Below, in pieces: positions 40,479 through 42,812 of a DNA stretch of 42,812 bases (position 1 is its first letter; every line of letters starts with the position of its first letter). Source of the stretch: Chloroflexota bacterium (lineage in GTDB: Bacteria > Chloroflexota > Anaerolineae > Anaerolineales > UBA11858); contig JABGRQ010000099.1 of the NCBI GenBank assembly GCA_018648225.1, positions 1 to 42,812 of the forward strand, in the 5' to 3' direction. The position numbers and the translations under genes were made by a program. The notes under the pieces were generated by a model. That model searched no databases. It was not told the origin of the DNA and saw nothing but the letters and a program-made list of their open reading frames with translations.

Positions 40479-41591
40479 TTAGCCTTTGACGGATCCAGCC
40501 AGCAGACCGCGCACGAAGAAGCGTTGCAATGAGAAGAAGACGATCAACGGCAATAGCATGGATATAAATGCGCCCGCTGTGAGCAGATGCCAGTCGGAGC
40601 CGCGCGAGCCAACCATTTCGGCAATACGCATGGTGAGCACCTGTACATCGGGTTTTGCGCCGATGAAGACCAGCGCGATCAGGTAATCGTTCCAGACCCA
40701 CAGGAACTGGAAGATGGCAAAGGATGCCAGCGCCGGGATGGAGAGCGGCAAGATCAGGCGGACGAAGATGGTGAAGTGAGATGCGCCATCAATAAAGGCT
40801 GATTCCAGAATGTCGCGCGGCAGCCCTTTGATGTAGTTGAACAACAGGTAGGTTGCCAGTGGCAGGCCAAAGCCGGTATGTGCCAGCCAGACGGCGAGGA
40901 AGGTGCCATTTAGGTCCAAGCGCACATAGTCTTTCAGGATAGGGACAAGTGCAATTTGCAACGGAACCACCATGAGGGCGACGACCATCGTGAAGAGGGG
41001 TTTGCGCCCGGGGAAACTCATCCAGGCGAAGCCATAGGCAGCAAACGCGGCGATGAGGATGGGGATGACTGTAGCAGGTATGGCGATGGTCAGGCTGTTT
41101 AAAAACGAACCGGTGAAGTTATCGCCCTGAACGGTTTTTATGCTGCCATCCGAGCTCTGGATTTCGTAGGCTTTTCCGGCGAGCACCTGGCCATAGTTCT
41201 CCATAGTGAAATCGGTGCGCATCACCCATTTGCGTTCCTGAATCTGGATGGTGGCGAGGCGTTTATTGCCAACCCAAGTTACTTTGGTGCCATCCGCGGC
41301 CTTAACGCCTTCGCGGAATTCTTCGAAAGTGCCACTCACCCCGGAAATTTCCATGATTCCATCCGGGTCGAGATTGTCGTCAGGTTGCATCTCTTCAACG
41401 GTAACCCATTCTCGGTGCGGCAGAATCCACCACCAGCCCGAGGTTTGAATGTCGAAGCGGGTTCGGAACGATGAGACCAACAGCCCCAGGGTAGGAATTG
41501 TCCAGACGAGAACAATCAACAGTAGTACACCATTGACGATAATATCGCTGACAAGTCGCTTGCGTGTGATGCTCTGAGTTTTGCTGCTCAT
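40479..41591 (-). CDS. Carbohydrate ABC transporter permease (MalG-like)
   Basis: Inner-membrane permease of a CUT1-type sugar importer, 370 residues with six predicted helices. The cytoplasmic EAA loop that docks the ATPase is ESAFIDGASHFTIFVRLILP (about residues 259-278). The protein is some 80-90 residues longer than usual: an extra extracytoplasmic segment lies between helix 1 and helix 2 (about residues 50-150), rich in acidic residues and Trp. The C terminus FVRGLLAGSVKG is the standard MalG end. It starts in a one-base TAATG overlap with the MalF-like gene. The ATPase is not in the window; a shared MsmK-type ATPase elsewhere is likely. Confidence 0.92.
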   Translation of the reverse strand: MSSKTQSITRKRLVSDIIVNGVLLLIVLVWTIPTLGLLVSSFRTRFDIQTSGWWWILPHREWVTVEEMQPDDNLDPDGIMEISGVSGTFEEFREGVKAADGTKVTWVGNKRLATIQIQERKWVMRTDFTMENYGQVLAGKAYEIQSSDGSIKTVQGDNFTGSFLNSLTIAIPATVIPILIAAFAAYGFAWMSFPGRKPLFTMVVALMVVPLQIALVPILKDYVRLDLNGTFLAVWLAHTGFGLPLATYLLFNYIKGLPRDILESAFIDGASHFTIFVRLILPLSIPALASFAIFQFLWVWNDYLIALVFIGAKPDVQVLTMRIAEMVGSRGSDWHLLTAGAFISMLLPLIVFFSLQRFFVRGLLAGSVKG

Positions 41592-42787
41592 TAGAATGCC
41601 TCCTCTTCCGCAAATTGTCGTAAGTTGTAGATCATTACCGGGATGACGGTAATCAGCAACACGATGGCGATGGCGGCAGCCAGGCCTTTGTTATTGCTGG
41701 TAAAGGCCTGGCGATAAAACTGCGTGGCGATCACATGCGTTGAGAATTGTCCACCGGTCATCACCATGACAATGTCGAAGATTTTCAGCGTGAAGATTAC
41801 GACGGTTGTGCTGACCGTGATGATGGTTCCCATGATATAGGGGATCATAATGCGGAAGAAAATTTGCGGCTCCGTGGCGCCATCCACACGGGCAGCCTCG
41901 ATCAGTTCGTCGGGAATGCCTTTGATGGCTGCGGAGAAAATCACCATGGCGTAACCGGTTTGCAGCCAGATCATAATGATGATCAGGAAGATATTATTCC
42001 AGGGTTGCGTGATTAACGCAGTCCAGGCCTGGGGTTTATTACCAAAGGCAACCCAGATGGCATTGAGCAAGCCAATTTGCGGGTCGGCAATATCTTTAAC
42101 TTCGTACATGAAGTTCCAGATCACACCGGCTCCGACCATGGAGATTGCCATCGGCAAGAAGATCAATGATTTGGCGATATTTTCAAAGCGGCTGCGATCT
42201 GCCAATACGGCAACCAACAAACCAAAGACAATCGCTAGGGAAGCGCCAAAAATAATCCATAAGAGATTATTACGAAAAGCAGTGATCATGGTTCGTTCGG
42301 TAAAGACAGAAATGTAGTTGCCGAGGCCAATGAAGTTTGTGGAGAGCTGAGCAAAATATTCTTTTGGCGCTGTGAACAACAAACCAAAAGGAACTTCAGT
42401 TGGGCCTGAGCGATCAAAGAGACTGATCCATAAACTTCGGAAGGTCGGCAGGGCTAAATACCATGTGAGAATAGCGATGGCCGGGCCAACAAAAATAAAG
42501 GGCTGTAATCTTTTTACCCAAACCGGAGAGAGTTTTTCAATCAGCCAGTTGGAAATAAGATACAGAATACCGGCACCGCCTACCCCCCAGAGAATTGCAA
42601 CGAGTGAGACGGTGGTTTTCTCGGCGAGGCCACTGGGAACTGTGTCACGTAGCCATCGAAATCCCAAGATGAGAACCGTAAATGTAACGACAGGTACCAC
42701 CAGTGAAACGAGTATTCGTCCAAAGGCAAGCGTCAGCCACTCGAAAAAACCGCCTGGGCGAATTTTTTCATCAGCTATGGGTTGCAT
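41591..42787 (-). CDS. Carbohydrate ABC transporter permease (MalF-like)
   Basis: Partner permease of the sugar importer, 398 residues with about eight predicted helices. An N-terminal part of three helices (about residues 15-120) precedes the core six-helix domain. The EAA loop is EAARVDGATEPQIFFRIMIP (about residues 297-316). A strong GGAG site precedes the ATG at 42787. It is the first gene of the minus-strand sugar run visible here; the solute-binding protein, and probably a regulator, would lie beyond the window end. Together with the MalG-like protein it should import an oligosaccharide for the GH1, GH13 and GH65 enzymes encoded downstream. Confidence 0.92.
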   Translation of the reverse strand: MQPIADEKIRPGGFFEWLTLAFGRILVSLVVPVVTFTVLILGFRWLRDTVPSGLAEKTTVSLVAILWGVGGAGILYLISNWLIEKLSPVWVKRLQPFIFVGPAIAILTWYLALPTFRSLWISLFDRSGPTEVPFGLLFTAPKEYFAQLSTNFIGLGNYISVFTERTMITAFRNNLLWIIFGASLAIVFGLLVAVLADRSRFENIAKSLIFLPMAISMVGAGVIWNFMYEVKDIADPQIGLLNAIWVAFGNKPQAWTALITQPWNNIFLIIIMIWLQTGYAMVIFSAAIKGIPDELIEAARVDGATEPQIFFRIMIPYIMGTIITVSTTVVIFTLKIFDIVMVMTGGQFSTHVIATQFYRQAFTSNNKGLAAAIAIVLLITVIPVMIYNLRQFAEEEAF

Positions 42788-42812
42788 TTTTTTCTCCTTT
42801 CCAGTGAGATTA

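Overview
The window looks like a chromosomal segment of a Chloroflexota bacterium, most likely class Anaerolineae. This is an inference from gene content and protein style: a MreBCD/PBP2 set, a cytochrome cd1 nitrite reductase with Chloroflexota-type neighbours, an ALDH16-type aldehyde dehydrogenase beside deoC, a sucrose-phosphate synthase and a large sugar uptake/hydrolysis operon. No phage, plasmid, CRISPR array or intact insertion sequence was found.

Layout. (1) 188-4762, minus strand: cell-shape operon mreB-mreC-mreD-mrdA. (2) 4927-7164: divergent glmS, preceded by a recognisable glmS ribozyme (4984 to about 5221) with two extra hairpins. (3) 7446-10852: deoC and a two-domain aldehyde dehydrogenase (ALDH16 type), a deoxyribose-phosphate to acetate route. 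(4) 10961-13104: a small coiled-coil ORF, a parallel beta-helix lipoprotein and a Crp/Fnr regulator. (5) 13144-17338: a nitrite/NO block. NirS is fused to an extra cytochrome c domain and lies behind a perfect TTGCG-N4-CGCAA operator at a class II position. A DUF1858 protein, a DUF59/SufT-like protein, a cupin and an NnrS-like membrane protein follow. (6) tRNA-Ser(GGA), a GH1 glycosidase and folK. (7) 19492-23057: three membrane proteins resembling proton-pumping subunits of complex I/Hyf, without any redox subunits nearby. (8) 23341-27543: coiled-coil protein, selB and a FemAB-like transferase. (9) dcyD-like PLP enzyme, then a DEAD-box helicase with an attenuator-like hairpin in its leader. 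(10) 30589-42787, minus strand: about 12 kb of carbohydrate genes. These are two ABC permeases, a small membrane protein, a GH1, a GH13, a beta-phosphoglucomutase-GH65 fusion, a trehalose-phosphatase-family HAD enzyme, a uridine-kinase-like P-loop protein and sucrose-phosphate synthase.

How it works together. The sugar block couples import of oligosaccharides to hydrolysis and phosphorolysis, yielding glucose and glucose-6-phosphate. The last three genes can make a disaccharide (sucrose, by strong family resemblance of the synthase) as a likely compatible solute or store. The nir block probably reduces nitrite to NO on the outer face of the membrane, with the Crp/Fnr protein as likely regulator and the small downstream genes as candidate NO / Fe-S stress functions.

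The items most worth a second look are the glmS ribozyme with inserted stems, the nirS operator and fused cytochrome, the orphan antiporter-like trio lacking the usual key lysine, the recurrent perfect palindromes, and the sucrose-synthase/OtsB-type phosphatase/kinase trio. All family assignments were made by eye from motifs; no database search was run.
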